Shown one piece after another: positions 1 through 12,500 of a DNA stretch of 64,000 nucleotides (within the stretch, counting starts at the first letter, position 1; every line of letters begins with the position of its first letter). The notes below the pieces were generated by a model. The model saw nothing but the letters and a program-made list of their open reading frames with translations. It did not search any database and was not told where the DNA came from. The position numbers and the translations under genes were made by a program. The stretch is from positions 768,564 through 832,563 of the forward strand of contig JH720294.1 in the NCBI GenBank assembly GCA_000231825.2. Reading direction: 5' to 3'. Source of the stretch: Tetrahymena elliotti 4EA (taxonomy: Eukaryota; Ciliophora; Oligohymenophorea; Hymenostomatida; Tetrahymenidae).

Positions 1-604
1 AATGAATGAAATTTTTGATAAAACCACTCTATAAAGGTGTCAGCCTTAACAGGTTTTACGATAGTAAAAATAAAACTTTTTATTCTGTTTTTTTTTAATT
101 GAATGAAACATCTTTTACTTAAAATGCCAGGATTGAACTTTAAGCAGATATATTTTTTTTAAGATGCAAAAAACCTTCTTCTTTGATTTTATTTTGTGTA
201 TATTAGCAAATAAACTGAAACTCTCAATATTTCTTTAAAATAAAAATATCTCTTTGAATATTTTTTATTGGAAAAACCTCGACAAAAGATTGATTTTAGC
301 TTGATTAAAATTGTGAATTTTAGATATTTTTACTCTATATTTATTTTGTTTGAGAAATATTATTATTGAACATATATTTGATAAAAAATTTATTAAACTA
401 AATTAACTCATTACGATTATTTTTATTGTCTACATCAATCAAAAAATCATTAACAACAAAAATTTTTGAGAAACAAGATTAATTCTGATTTTTTGATGAT
501 TTGTTTGTTTGTTTTTGGGATCAAATACTGAAGTATCGACAAAAGAATTAATAGATTAGAAAAATTTGATAAAATTAATTAACAAGAAAAAATAATAATT
601 TTTA
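1..604. other. intergenic, AT-rich
   Basis: No convincing gene on either strand. This is the 5' flank of the first propeller gene. A short hydrophobic open frame on the minus strand lies mostly antisense to that gene and is not supported. Confidence 0.5.
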
Positions 605-1759
605 ATGGAAATTTAAAAAAATCAAAGAAATAAAAAGTTAAAAAAACAAGAGCTAAATTTGTAAACTTTTCAATGCAAGTTTTTGTAGAAATTATAAATA
701 AGTAAAAATAAGAGCTCAAGTAGTGAAGATGATGATGATGATCTTGATATTGGAACTGCATGGAGTGGAATAAATATAAGAAAAGATTAAAAACCTACTT
801 ACTTTTATGGAACAGAAAATGGGTTTGCTGTAAAAATTAGTGTCTAGGATAAATAATAAAAAAACACAGAAAAATAAATGCAAAATAAAGCTTGTAAAAT
901 TTTAGATTATGAAATTAAGAATAGTGAAAATGGTTAGTAAGTTTTCTCAAACGTTTTAGAAAATTAGAATCTAAATATTTAAATTTTTAAACTCTACGTA
1001 AGTGATTATCCATGCCTTTAAATAGGATAATTTAACAATAATTATATAGCATTAAGCACAAGGGAGGAAGGATAATATTAACTTTACATACTAAATCAAG
1101 ATTTAGAGATGATATTTTAGATAGAAAACCCATTAACTTCTATGCAGTTTGTCAAATATTAAAAGAATGTGATTATTTTCAGATAAAAACTAAACGAAAA
1201 TTCACTACTTAGAATAGGACAGATAAATGATAACAAGTTTGAATATTATTAGAGATAGATATTGATAAATGATTCAATCTCGTGTTTCTATGTCTATCAG
1301 GATGTATTATTTGTTGGATTGCTTAAATTTAGAGTACAAGTCTACAGCATTAAAAAAAGAAAGCTAATAAAAAGTTTAGATGTTAAAGCACAATTTGATA
1401 TTATTAGAATACATTATAATCCAAAGTACTAAATGATTTCTGTTGTTTCTAAAATGGATGAATTGTTTCTTATAGATTATTTATCAGGAAATGTCATTTA
1501 ATCTTATAGTATTAAAGATATTTTATAAAATCATTTAATAGATTGCCCAATTAGCTATTAAATTTTCCTTTTCAGTTTTGTAAATCCAGAAATTATTGTC
1601 ATTGGTGGATCTTTTTAACACTTAATTTTCTTAGAGTGGCAATCTAGAAAAATAATTAAATAATATTCAGATTAATCTTATTTCGTAGGATCATTCATAC
1701 ACAATAACCTACTATACTTAACTCACGAAAAAAGTAGTGATATTACTATCTTATATTGA
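605..1759 (+). CDS. beta-propeller-like protein, first of tandem pair
   Basis: A single uninterrupted frame of 384 codons with the ciliate code. It begins at an ATG after an A/T-rich leader and ends at TGA. Many in-frame TAA and TAG codons read as Gln. After an acidic stretch (Ser-Ser-Glu then five Asp, residues 40-48) there is a Y-x-GT-x-NGF motif. The rest is strand-like segments of the kind seen in WD or other propeller repeats, e.g. a hydrophobic block ending in an IVIGGS motif near residue 340. The C-terminal part aligns by eye with the end of the next gene downstream, so the two are paralogues. I do not recognise the family and cannot assign a function. The last 90 bp are repeated just downstream of the stop. 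Confidence 0.8.
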
Positions 1760-1990
1760 ATAAATAAATTTTTGCTCAGAAAAATTAGGAAAATGAAGCT
1801 TTTAAATGTTTGTATTTAATCATAAAGATTGATTTTTAAAAAATAAACAGACAAATCATATTTCATAGGATCATTCATATAGAATAACCTCCTATACTTA
1901 ATACATAAAAAAAGTAGTGATATTACTATCTAATATTGAAGCAAATAAATATTTGCCCTGAAAAACTATGAAAATGTAGCTTTTAAAGTG
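1666..1990. repeat. direct repeat of the gene's 3' end
   Basis: The last part of the propeller gene and its 3' flank (about 1666-1810) recurs, slightly diverged, at about 1848-1990. The core shared string is the stretch around AAAAGTAGTGATATTACTATC, present at 1731-1751 and again at 1911-1931. The downstream copy keeps the TGA position but has no gene body in front of it, so it looks like an echo of the 3' end. Confidence 0.75.
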
Positions 1991-2326
1991 AATATAAATA
2001 TTCATATTTTATGTTTTTAAATCCACTTTTGTTTTTGATCACAAACTTAATATTTCTATCTTTCTGATCAAGTTAATATATTTCATGTGAATAAGCTTTG
2101 TTGATTATTTTTAAAAACCAAGATTATTATTATCATTTTAAAGTAAAAACAATAAAGATATTAATTATTTTTTTTTGGAGGTATTGCAAATTTTGCTTAT
2201 TTTTATTAAATAAAATAATGTTTTTAGGTTTTTTTTTAATTAATTATTGATCAGTAAAAGAGGTTTTTAAAATTATATTTATGAGTTATATTTAATTTGT
2301 CAAAGATTATTTACTAAAAAGCTTAA

Positions 2327-4330
2327 ATGATTTAAGAGGATATTTAATAATAGCAACTAAATGAATAAAAAAGTTAGGATTAATTAGATTTCACATTTGA
2401 AGGAAAGTTTAAAAGGGTTATTAGTTGTCCAATATTAAATTTAACAGCTGGAATAGTTCATGATGAGTATAACAATGATTTATATTGGGGAACTTCAGAT
2501 GGGTTTTTGTATATCTTCAGATCAAATAAATTAGAAAAAATCAAACAAGAATAGCAAAATGGCAACAAATAAGAAGAGATGAGTGAATAACTGATAGTTA
2601 ATCAAAATTAAAAAGAATAAATTGACAATTTGAATTCTCGCTTAGAATTTTTAAATATAAAATAAGATAATGATAGCTTAAAAAAGGAGAAATAAAAGAA
2701 ACACAATGCTAATATTTTAGATTAAGATTTAATAGTTGATTCTTAGATTCAAAGAAATTAAAATATAAAAAGTAAAAATTTATTGATGGAGAATGGAAGT
2801 CTTAATTTTAATGGAGTTTAAATCTAAAAAGAAAAAATTGATAAATAAAACTAGTTGAAGCGATTCTCAAAATGGAGTTAAAAAGAAAAAGACAAACAAT
2901 AACTCTAATTAGAAAATAACAATTAAGGAGATTAAAATAAATAGAATAGTAACTAACAAAGTATAAATAAATAAAATGAAGATTAAATCTTATAAAAAGG
3001 GTAAGTTTCCATATAAAATGTATAATTGTCTTCTGAAAATGATAAATAAGATTAATTTTAAAATAATTTGCAGTATTCAAATGTATTGAATTCTACTTAG
3101 AATTCAAAGAGTGGATAAAACGATTTTGATACTTAAAATGATAATTTATAATAAATTGAATAAAATTTAAATGGAGAAATGCATTTTAAATTATCAAATA
3201 AACACACTGTTCAAGAACAAAATGAGGAATAAAATAATTAATTGAATAAGATTGATTCTATTGAATTGATTTCAAATAATAATTAAAAAAATTCATTGAA
3301 TTAAATTTAAAGTCTGAGCTAAAATATGTAAATTAGTGAGAAAAATGTTAACATTTATTCAGCTTCTTCTATTAATTTGCTTTAGTTGACTTAACAATTT
3401 AAAAATAACTCTTCATAGAAACAAAGATATTAAAATAGTTATTTAAGTTAATAAAATGGTAAATAAAAATCTAATTTGGAAAATCAAGATTAATGGTTGG
3501 ATTAATGTTGTGATAAGATTAAATTAAGTGATAAATAAATATTTGACATAGTGGTTTTAAAAAATGTTGTTTGTCTTTCATTTTTCACTAATTTTGTAAC
3601 TGTTCTGAGTAAGAAGACTTTCTAAAAGGTGTATTAGCTTAGAGGTGACCTATTAGTTTATTAAGGAATATCTTTTTTATGTAAATCAAATGATGATGAA
3701 GTTATTATAAGATAAGATAACCCAAATGGTATAGAAGTTTGGAAAATTAATTGCTTTAATAAACCTCAACCTAATATTAAAAAGCTTTTTTAAACTTCAG
3801 ATTCTTATGAAGATTAATTCTATGCTATGTAGGTGATCTAAAAATAACTGATGGTCTATGGAAATAATCAAGGGACTATCAATATAATTAATTTAAAATC
3901 AGGAAAGATTGTTGAAAATTAAAATAAAATATTCAAAAGTCAAATTATAAGCTTATCAACAAATAAAAAATCTTAAATTGGCTAATAAATTCTTGTTGGT
4001 GCTGATTCTAAATGGAATTTTAAGATATTTTCATTGCCATACATATAAACTATTACTTAGTTTAATGTGTTTAACTTGGGGTTTATGATGCCCTCATTCC
4101 ATCAGTAACTAAATATCTTAAAGGTCTTAAATTCAGATACAATACTAATATCTGGAAGTAGCAAAGAAGCAGTCATTTATGATTGGAAAGAAAGTAAAAC
4201 CAAAAAGAATATCAGCTATTAAAACAGCAATTTTATTTCTTATATCAATCTATCAAAATAATCATCAATTATTTTAATCAAACAAGTTAATTAGTAAAAG
4301 GCTTCTTTTTTGCTAACAGAGTGGAATTGA
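2327..4330 (+). CDS. beta-propeller-like protein with Gln/Asn-rich insert
   Basis: One open frame of 667 codons, single exon, TGA stop. Residues 25-75 hold a propeller-like blade with a YWGTSDGF motif. Residues 90-385 are a low-complexity insert rich in Gln, Asn, Ser and Lys, with most Gln written TAA or TAG. Residues 390-667 return to hydrophobic beta-strand-like repeats. The start is the first ATG in this frame; another ATG at 2281 is in a different frame. The N-terminal blade and last 60 residues resemble the upstream gene, so this is probably a tandem duplicate that gained the insert. Function unknown; a WD40-like fold is inferred from spacing only. Confidence 0.8.
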
Positions 4331-5202
4331 TCAATCTAAAACATTTTTTTTCTTTATCTTAAATTACCAAAATCAATAATCTAATTTTAATTTATTCAAT
4401 TCATATTTTTGGACATTAAAATGTATTCAATTGCACTAATTTAACAACTTAATAAAAGATTTTCTAATCAATTATTTTAGTTACATCCTGTTGATATTCC
4501 TCTCTTAAAACTTTGTTACTTTTTGTTATCAATTTCTTAAGTTTATTTTATTCTATTTCATCATTGAGGAAAGTATTTTTTTTTTCCAAAAAAATATGAA
4601 GATTTCAATTAAATCTTAAAATTAATTTTTCACTTAATTTAAAAGAGAATTCTAAAAAATTTTTTATGAACTTTTAGCTTAGTTGCTTTTTTAATAATAT
4701 TAAATTTGAATTTTAATAGAAAATAAATGAGTATTTTATTTAATTTACAATAACTTAAAAAATTAATGAGACAAAAAAAATTTCAGACCCTTTATTCTAT
4801 GTTTTGAATACTTCATAAAAGCAATTAGCATATTTAATTTATATTTTACAAAAGAATTTAAATTAATACATTTATGTTTATAATATTTAATACTTTCTGA
4901 TACTTCTAATTCCATATTTTGATAGTATGCTACCCTTTATATTTTATTTCTGTTATCTTATTGAATGAAACATTTCAATTTTGGAAGGAAACTTTTTAAA
5001 TAAAACTTATGATTGATTTTTAAAATGTTTTACGCTTATTTATTTAATTAATTTTAAACTGAAACAATATTTGAATTTCTTCTTTTTTTTGAATATTTTT
5101 TGATTCTATAAAAAATTATTTAAGGATTTTATTTTATATTTTAAAAAAAAGATTCTATAAATTTATATAATAAAAAAGTGACACTTAACATGCAAGAAAT
5201 AG
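4331..5202. other. intergenic, AT-rich
   Basis: Convergent 3' flanks of the second propeller gene (+) and the small Pro/Glu-rich gene (-). Long T and A runs; no gene seen. Confidence 0.5.
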
Positions 5203-5613
5203 TCAAACAATACAAAATAAGAATAATATCAAGCCAGATAACTTATAAATTAAATTCTATTAAGAACTCCACCATAATCTATCCCATATAGTTGTTGGAG
5301 GATTTGGATTATCAGGAGTACCTTCTTCAGGTTTTGGTTCTGGTTTAGGTTCTGGATCAGGTTATGGTTCTGGAGCAGGCTCTGGGGCAGGTTCTGGATC
5401 ACCTTCACCTTCACCATATTAATCCTCATTTTATTTAAAGTGATTTGAGTGATTTATTTGTTTTTTAAGCTAAAATTCTTAATTTTAATTTTAATCATAT
5501 TATTTTTTAAGTTCCAATAATCTTTGAATATTAGAGTCTGCTTACTAAGCGGCTCTAGCATAAACACCTATCAAAGAAGAAATAATGAATACACATAGAA
5601 GTATATGCTTCAT
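5203..5613 (-). CDS. small secreted or membrane-anchored Pro/Glu-rich protein
   Basis: A 136-codon frame on the minus strand from ATG (5613) to TGA (5203). The first 20 residues form a clear signal peptide: Met-Lys-His, then a hydrophobic core, then small residues around Ala. A Gln/Lys-rich segment follows to about residue 65. Next is a run of Gly-Glu, then about ten alternating Pro-Glu, Pro-Ala or Pro-Asp units (residues 68-100). The tail has a Trp-rich patch (DRLWW) and a last 15-residue hydrophobic stretch that could be a membrane anchor or GPI-attachment signal. It is probably a cell-surface or granule-lumen protein. I recognise no family. The repeat DNA is unusually GC-rich for the window. 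Confidence 0.75.
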
Positions 5614-6671
5614 GAGTATAATTTTATAATCCCTAAATATAGAATTTCAGCGTTCCTTTAAAATAATTTAAGTTTTAGTTAGATAGATCTTTTTACTTTT
5701 GTAATTAACTAAAATTTTTAACAATTTCTATGTTAATTTTAAATTAATTTGCTTTAATCAAATAAAAAATTATGTACTAAATCATTAATTAAAATTTTCA
5801 TTTTCTAATTTGAAAAATACAAAATATTCTTAAATTACAATATTTGATTCTTTTACACCAAATTAAAATAAAATAATTTTGAAATAGCTTTCTTTTTCTA
5901 CAATTTTGTGAATTTATTAAAATAAATTTAATTTAACAAATTTAATTTCAGAAACTTTTTAATTTGTCCAGGATCATTTCTCTATGATAGCAATTACAAT
6001 ATTGAAGGATATGGCTTAGGTTGCAAGAACTCTAACTCATAGCTTCAAGTTTGAATATTTATTTTCTTTATTATTTTGATAATATTAATATTTTTTTATT
6101 TCCATAAAACTAATAATTTAAGATTATTAAACTTTTTGCAAATTTATTAGTATTATTAATTTTTTAAAGAAAAATTATTAAATTTTTTTATTGATTGAAA
6201 TTAAATATGATGTATGTTCTTTCTTACCTTATTAATATTATTATTTATTTACTCTTTAAAATTTTTTCTTAACTTAATAACAATAATTTTAAATATTTTC
6301 TATCTTATTGCATTTATTAATTATTTTACAAGATAATTTATTTTTCAAAATTTGTGCTTTTTTGAATGGATGATAAAAATTAATTTTAGAAAATGAAGTA
6401 ATTATCCAATCTTAATTAAATTGTTATGTAAATATTTTGAGAGTATAATGAGCACATTGAAATTTATTAAAGCAATCAATTAGAAGATAAAAATAAATAT
6501 TTTTGATTTGATTGCATGCATAATTTATATAGTCAAATAAGGTTAATCCTACTAAGCAAAAAAAATAAATAATATCAAAATAATTACTGTAAATTTAGAA
6601 TTAATAAGCAAATTATTTTTATATTTAATAAATAAAGTTATAAATACAAGAAATATTTATTGTAGATAGAT
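5614..6671. other. intergenic, AT-rich
   Basis: Divergent upstream regions of the Pro/Glu gene (-) and the NUFIP1-like gene (+). A 30-codon Cys-containing island near 5965-6052 is too short to call. Nothing else is visible. Confidence 0.45.
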
Positions 6672-8993
6672 ATGTCTGATCATAACGAATAGTAAAAGCC
6701 TTAAGATTTTTAGTTAACAAATTAGCAGTAGTCTTTTTAGAATTTCAACCATTCTATGAATTAATAAAACAGTGGTCAATAAAGTTAAATGTATCATTAA
6801 TTCAATTAGCCAAATACTATGAAGATTGATCTTTTAAATTATAAACCAACTGGCTAATTTAATCCAGCAAATATGAATAATTTCAATCAATAGTAAGGAT
6901 TATAGCCTCCTTAATAGAATTTCAATATGAACACCAATTTCAGCTTTAATTTCTTTAATTATCACAAACCTCCTTTACCACCCCCACCTCCTCCACCTTA
7001 GAATTCATAAAACAATTAATTCAAGAGCAATAATAATTATCACAATAACTAGAATAAAAATTAATAGAATCGCTATAATCCTAACCAGAAAAGAAACTTT
7101 TAATATAACAGTAATAACAATAACAACAACAATAATAATAATAATCACCACAACAATAACAATTAAAATAGGAACAATTTTTAATAGGGTGGCTTTAATA
7201 ATAATTAAAACAGCTAATAAATGAATAGTAATAATAATAATGGTTTTAATTCTAATAATTAAAACAGGCAACAACAGCAAAATAATAATGGGGATTAAAA
7301 CTAAAATAGAAATAAAAACAATAAATTTAACAATAATAATAAAAGAAAACAAAATAACTAATAAAATGATTAAAATAATTAATAAATTAGTAAAGATACT
7401 AATAATTAATAATAGTAACAGTAGTAGTAATAGTAGTAATAGTAATAGTAATAAAATAGATAAAATTTAGGATAAAAGCATCCTCATTAGAATAATAAAC
7501 AGAAAAGTTAAGCTTAAAATTAGCAGATTTATCAAGAAAGTCAAGAAGAAATAAGGAAATGGATTGAACAAAGAAAAAGGAACTATCCAACTTCTGAGAA
7601 TATAAAGAAAAAATAAACAGAGGATTCTAGAAATTAATAGAGTGGTTAAGTTAAGAAAGAAGAGCTTTCAAAGCTGGAATAAAAGTTAAGAAAGAAAATT
7701 ATGATCAGTAATTCTAGTCTTAAAAAGTTAGAAATTTAGCAAAAGCATTATGAGATGTTGAGGAAGCTTTATACTGAAGGAGATAAGGCACCTAAGACTA
7801 AAAAAATAAGAGAAGAAATTGAAAATAAGAAAGATAAAAGCAAAAATAGAAAAGAAGATAGATATAAAAATCAGGAAAACTTTAAAAAGTAAGAGGAAGC
7901 TAAATAATTAGCAGCAAATCAGTAAAAGATAGAATATACTCAATAGCAATTGAAGTAAAAACTTAAGGAGTAAAATAAGTTAAAGAAAAAATTAGCTTAA
8001 AAGAGAATTGTCACTCTTTAGATTTTAGAAAAAATATAAAAAAGAAAAGAAATTTATGATCAGGTGTAATAAAGTATAGAAGATAAAGCAAGAAATAGCT
8101 AAGAAATGCAAAAAGATGATGTTTAAGAGCAAATAAAAAATAATGATTAAATGATTGAAGAGGAAAATGACGATATGCCAATAGAAGTTCCTATGGTGAG
8201 TTTAAAATAAAATTAGGCAGATACAACACAGATAGTAGAAAAAATTCAAGAGGAAACAAGAAAAAAAGAAAATGAAAAGGAGAAAAATAATAATAAAGAC
8301 AGAAATAAAAATAAAAGAAGAAATAATAACGATCAGGAAGATTATAATGATGAAGAAAATAGTGGCGATGATGGTTTTGATAAAAATAATTCAGGTAAAA
8401 ATAAATAGAATTAGTCTTCTGAAAAAGATAAAATTAATGAAATGATCAATGAACTTAAAGAAAAGAGGGACAAATACTCTCAAGAATTGGATCTAGCTTT
8501 TAATTATAAATCCAATTCTTCTAATTTTAGATATAAAACCAACACCCTCCTTACCAATTTGGTATTAGATGAAATTTACAGAGAACGTAACTACTTATTG
8601 TAAGCAATAAGATACATAGTTACTAATAATTTCTTTGATGAATAGACAGAAAAATCCTCTGAAGAATCTTAAATCTAAAATTTAAATAATATTTAGGAAG
8701 AAGATAACCAATAATAAAATGATTAAAATCAAGGAGAACTTTTAGAAAAATAAGAATAGAATTTGTATAATCTTGATAAAGTTTAAATTGAAAATGCTTA
8801 GAATGAGAATACTGAATAAAATCCTATTAATTAGAAAGAGACTTCACATCTCATTAAATAAGTTTAGCAAAATTTAGATGAAAATAATATTGGATAAGAG
8901 CAAAATGAAAATGAAGCTTAGAATAAAGAAAATTAAAATGAATAAATAAACCAAGAGTCTACTCTTATATAAAATGAAATATAACAATCTTGA
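6672..8993 (+). CDS. NUFIP1-like box C/D snoRNP assembly factor
   Basis: A single 773-codon frame, ATG to TGA. The diagnostic part is at residues 285-345: EEIRKWIEQRKRNYPT followed by EN-IKKK and an EELSKLEQKLRKK segment. This is the conserved NUFIP1/Rsa1 core (I-x-x-W-x-x-x-R-x-x-x-[FY]-PT-x-x-N), which binds the R2TP/15.5K machinery during snoRNP assembly in the nucleus. The N-terminal 280 residues are Asn- and Gln-rich and include a PLPPPPPPP run near residue 100. The C-terminal half is a long Lys/Glu/Gln coiled-coil-prone region with an acidic patch. A polyGln tract near residues 240-260 is written almost only with TAA and TAG. The family call rests on this one motif; the remaining sequence is unalignable by eye. 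Confidence 0.75.
7396..7452 (+). repeat. TAA/TAG trinucleotide tract coding polyGln
   Basis: About 16 of the codons here are TAA, TAG or CAG in the NUFIP1-like frame, interrupting poly-Asn (AAT/AAC) tracts on either side. It is a triplet microsatellite inside a coding region. Confidence 0.8.
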
Positions 8994-9518
8994 ATGTTAT
9001 TATTTTATTTTAAGAAACAATTAAAGTACTCAATTTTTAAAATTATTAAATAGCATTAAAATAAAATTAGTGAAAAGACAAAGAAATATTTTATCTGTAT
9101 ACTATTGTATTTTAAGTTTGTCTTTTTTCTAAAATAAATATTAAATTAATCATTTCTTAAATTATTAATTTTCAAACATTTAATTAAATAATGTCAAACA
9201 TTTTCTAAAATAAATCAAGTAACAAAAAATTAATAATATTTTGAATCATAATTTTTAATGATATCATATTATCTATTTTACAGAGTTAAACCTATTCAAT
9301 AAAATATTTTTTAATTTTTCAATTATTAAAATGGAAATGTTTGTTTTTAATTTAAGTTGATTAATAATATATTTAAAAAAATACAGATAACAAACACACA
9401 AATAAACTGTAATATTTTTGAATTTAAACCTATTTAGTAAAAATCTTATTTGTTAAAGAGAGAATATATTTTATTAATTTTAAGATATTTTAATAAATTA
9501 GATTTTAAAAGAATATTT
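8994..9518. other. intergenic, AT-rich
   Basis: Convergent 3' flanks of the NUFIP1-like gene (+) and the EF-hand gene (-). No gene seen. Confidence 0.5.
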
Positions 9519-12500
9519 TCATTATTTTTGCATTGAAAACGTTGAATTTCTGGATATGGATACATTATTTATATTGTTTGATTAATTTGTTTTTATTCTT
9601 TTGTCAGAATATTGATAGATTTAAGAGTCTCCTGATTCTATTTTTGGAGCGTTAGCTAAGCTATTTTATTAATGAACCTATTATTTTATTAATTGCTTTT
9701 TTCTAGATATAGAATGAGCAGGAGCATCAATACTTAGTTGATCGTCTTCAGTATTAAATGTTTTCTTATTTTTTATATCGCTTTATTGAATTTCATGAGC
9801 ACTTTAAAGACTTTCATTTTCAAAAATTTCGTACTCATTAGGTTCGTCATCATTACTTTCAGAATTTATATCTTGGATATCTTCATTTTATCCTACTTCA
9901 ATTAGCCTTTTAAGTTCTTATTTAAGCAATTTGTGGGCTATTAATATGGGTAATAGATTAAATTCATATTCGCTTGGTATATTCTCAGATGAACCTAGGT
10001 TTTCTTAAGAACTTATTCTTCTCAAAGAGTTATTTTTTGATTATATTTTATATTCACCTTGCCAACCAATATTACCTTCTTTTTTTGAATTCTTTAAAAT
10101 TCTATCCTGTAATACTAATAGAACATCTCTCCATACTTCATATGTTTCTATCTATACAAATGGCTTAAGCGACTCTACAAAGTTAGTTAAAACTACTTTT
10201 TCATTAGGCCAATCTTACTTGAGTTCTAAAAACTTTGGTTCTATCTCATAAGGATCTCTAACTCCTATAAATTTACGTTGGGCTGCATCTAAGAAAAGGT
10301 GATTTTACAAACACAGTGCTGTGAATTTTTAGAATGACAAACATTTCTCATTTTCAGTTATGATGTCTGCATTAGATTCAAACATCTTAAAAGCTTTTGA
10401 AAATGAAAATTTATCTGATTCAATATGTCTAAACAATGTCAAAAATTCATTCAAATTAATTGAACCATTTCCATCTAAATCACATGCCAAGAAAGCATTT
10501 TTAACATAAATCTTAGTGGAATTCATAGTCTATCTATACTTTACAAGCACTCTACTTAGTAATTAATCAACATCAACAACTAGCTTTGTTGTCTATTTAG
10601 CCTCAAGTTCTTTTGTTTACTCAATAAAAGCACGTAGCTCATTAATATATTCATTTGGTAAGATTTTTTCCAATTTTACTTTCAACAAATCCAAAGCTCT
10701 CAAGTAATGAGTGTAAATTCTTAAATCTGATTCATTAAAAGGAATTGCACTTCCCATAGTTGATCCTCTAATTAAAAAGTGCCAACATGAAATATATTTA
10801 TCCATTTCTTCAATACTATAATTATCTTCATCTCTCTAAAATACTCCAAGCAATTTACCAAATAAATTGACACGGAATATTTATTAATAATTCAAGATGT
10901 TCATTAAAAAGTGTAAATATTTTTATTCAGCCACATTCTTGAAACCATATTAGTGAATGAATTTATTAAATACAAAAATACACATTTCTGTATCAGGTGA
11001 TAATCTACTCTCACGAATTTAACGAATACGATCTTCGTAAATCTATGTTATTTGCCTTAAAACACTTTTTAAAGGAAGAAAACCATTGAATTTCTTAGGT
11101 AGACCAATCTCACGTACTTTCTTTGTTAAAACAACACCAGAATGGATTGATTTATCTTAAACAGTAAGCTTCTATGCCATTTTGTTAGTGTTGAAATTTA
11201 AACGAAGAGCATTACTCTTAGAATTTTGCTACTTTTATTTCTTTAATTAAAGCTTTTTCTTTAATGCCTCTTAAGGGAATAAGTCTTCTTCAAATTTCTA
11301 ATCAATTTCTTTAGGCAATCTCCATCTTATAGAAGTAAATTATTACAAGAATTATTCAAATACAGATTTATAACAATCTTTTTGAGTTTTCTAGACATGG
11401 TTGAATATTTTATAAGTAAAATTAAACAACTCTTGCATTATCTTTTTTATGTTTAAAATAAATTAAAAAAAATATAAAATAATTCTAATTACTTCAATAA
11501 GCTATTTGATTGATTCTTCATAATTACTTGATTTTTCACTCTCTAGATTGTAAAGTTTAACAACTTGTAATATTTATTCTTTTATTTCCTACTTATTGTC
11601 TTTAAGGATTCTGTTAGCCTCTTTAATTTTCTGTTTCTTACTAATTATCTTCTACGATTCATTTGAATTTATTTAAGTTTGTGAATTTTGGGACTATTCC
11701 TCATCCTACTAATTTTAATTTCTTGCAAAAGTTGAGATTTATAAGTCAGGCTGCAAACTCTACTGTCTATTATTATTTTTCATGTTATTTGTGGTTTTAT
11801 TAGACATACTTGCAGAGGCTTATATTTATTAAGGTTTTTTTGTAGGTGAGCTCGCAATAGAATTATCCTTTTTATATTTTAAAAAATAATTAATAAATAT
11901 TATAAATTCTAAAACGAAATCTTTTAAAAAAACCATAATCTCTACTTTTTATATACGAATTAATATAATTACTCATTTAATAAAATTTTTTTAAATTTTT
12001 TAATTATTTCTTTAATATAATTAAATTTGTATTAGTATTCAAAGAATTTACAATAATTATTTCAAATAAATGAAAAATTTTAAGTTTTACTCTTGTTTAA
12101 TTGATTGGGGTTCCTCCTGGGACACTATTAAAGTACCTTGATTTTCTATGAACTGGTTTTGCTATTTTAATATTTTTGCTACTGCTTGGAGTATCTTCAT
12201 AGATTCTAGATTTAACTCTTGCATCCTCTTCTTCAATATCATCATCACTTAGGTCATCTTCTGCTGATTCATTGCTTTCAGGACAATCTGAGTCTAAAAA
12301 ATTTTTGAGAACATGGATTTTTTCAGTGAAGTTTTCTATTTCTTATTTTTTAATTGGTTTTTTAATTTTATTTATAGGCAATCCTCTTAGCAACCTTACG
12401 ATACTTATTCTTTATTTGATTCTCTAAAATACTTGCCTTGTATTGATTTGATTCACACTTTGATTGATTTCATCACCTAATATAACACTTTTATTGTTTA

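Noticed and set aside
5950..6055. Cys-containing coding-like island (CPGSFLYDS) after a TTTCAG
   Set aside because: About 30 codons only and no flanking exons. It may be a remnant of a Cys-rich repeat gene but cannot be supported.
7005..7352. Minus-strand Ile/Val-rich open frame of 115 codons
   Set aside because: Mirror image of the poly-Asn (AAT/AAC) tract in the NUFIP1-like gene.
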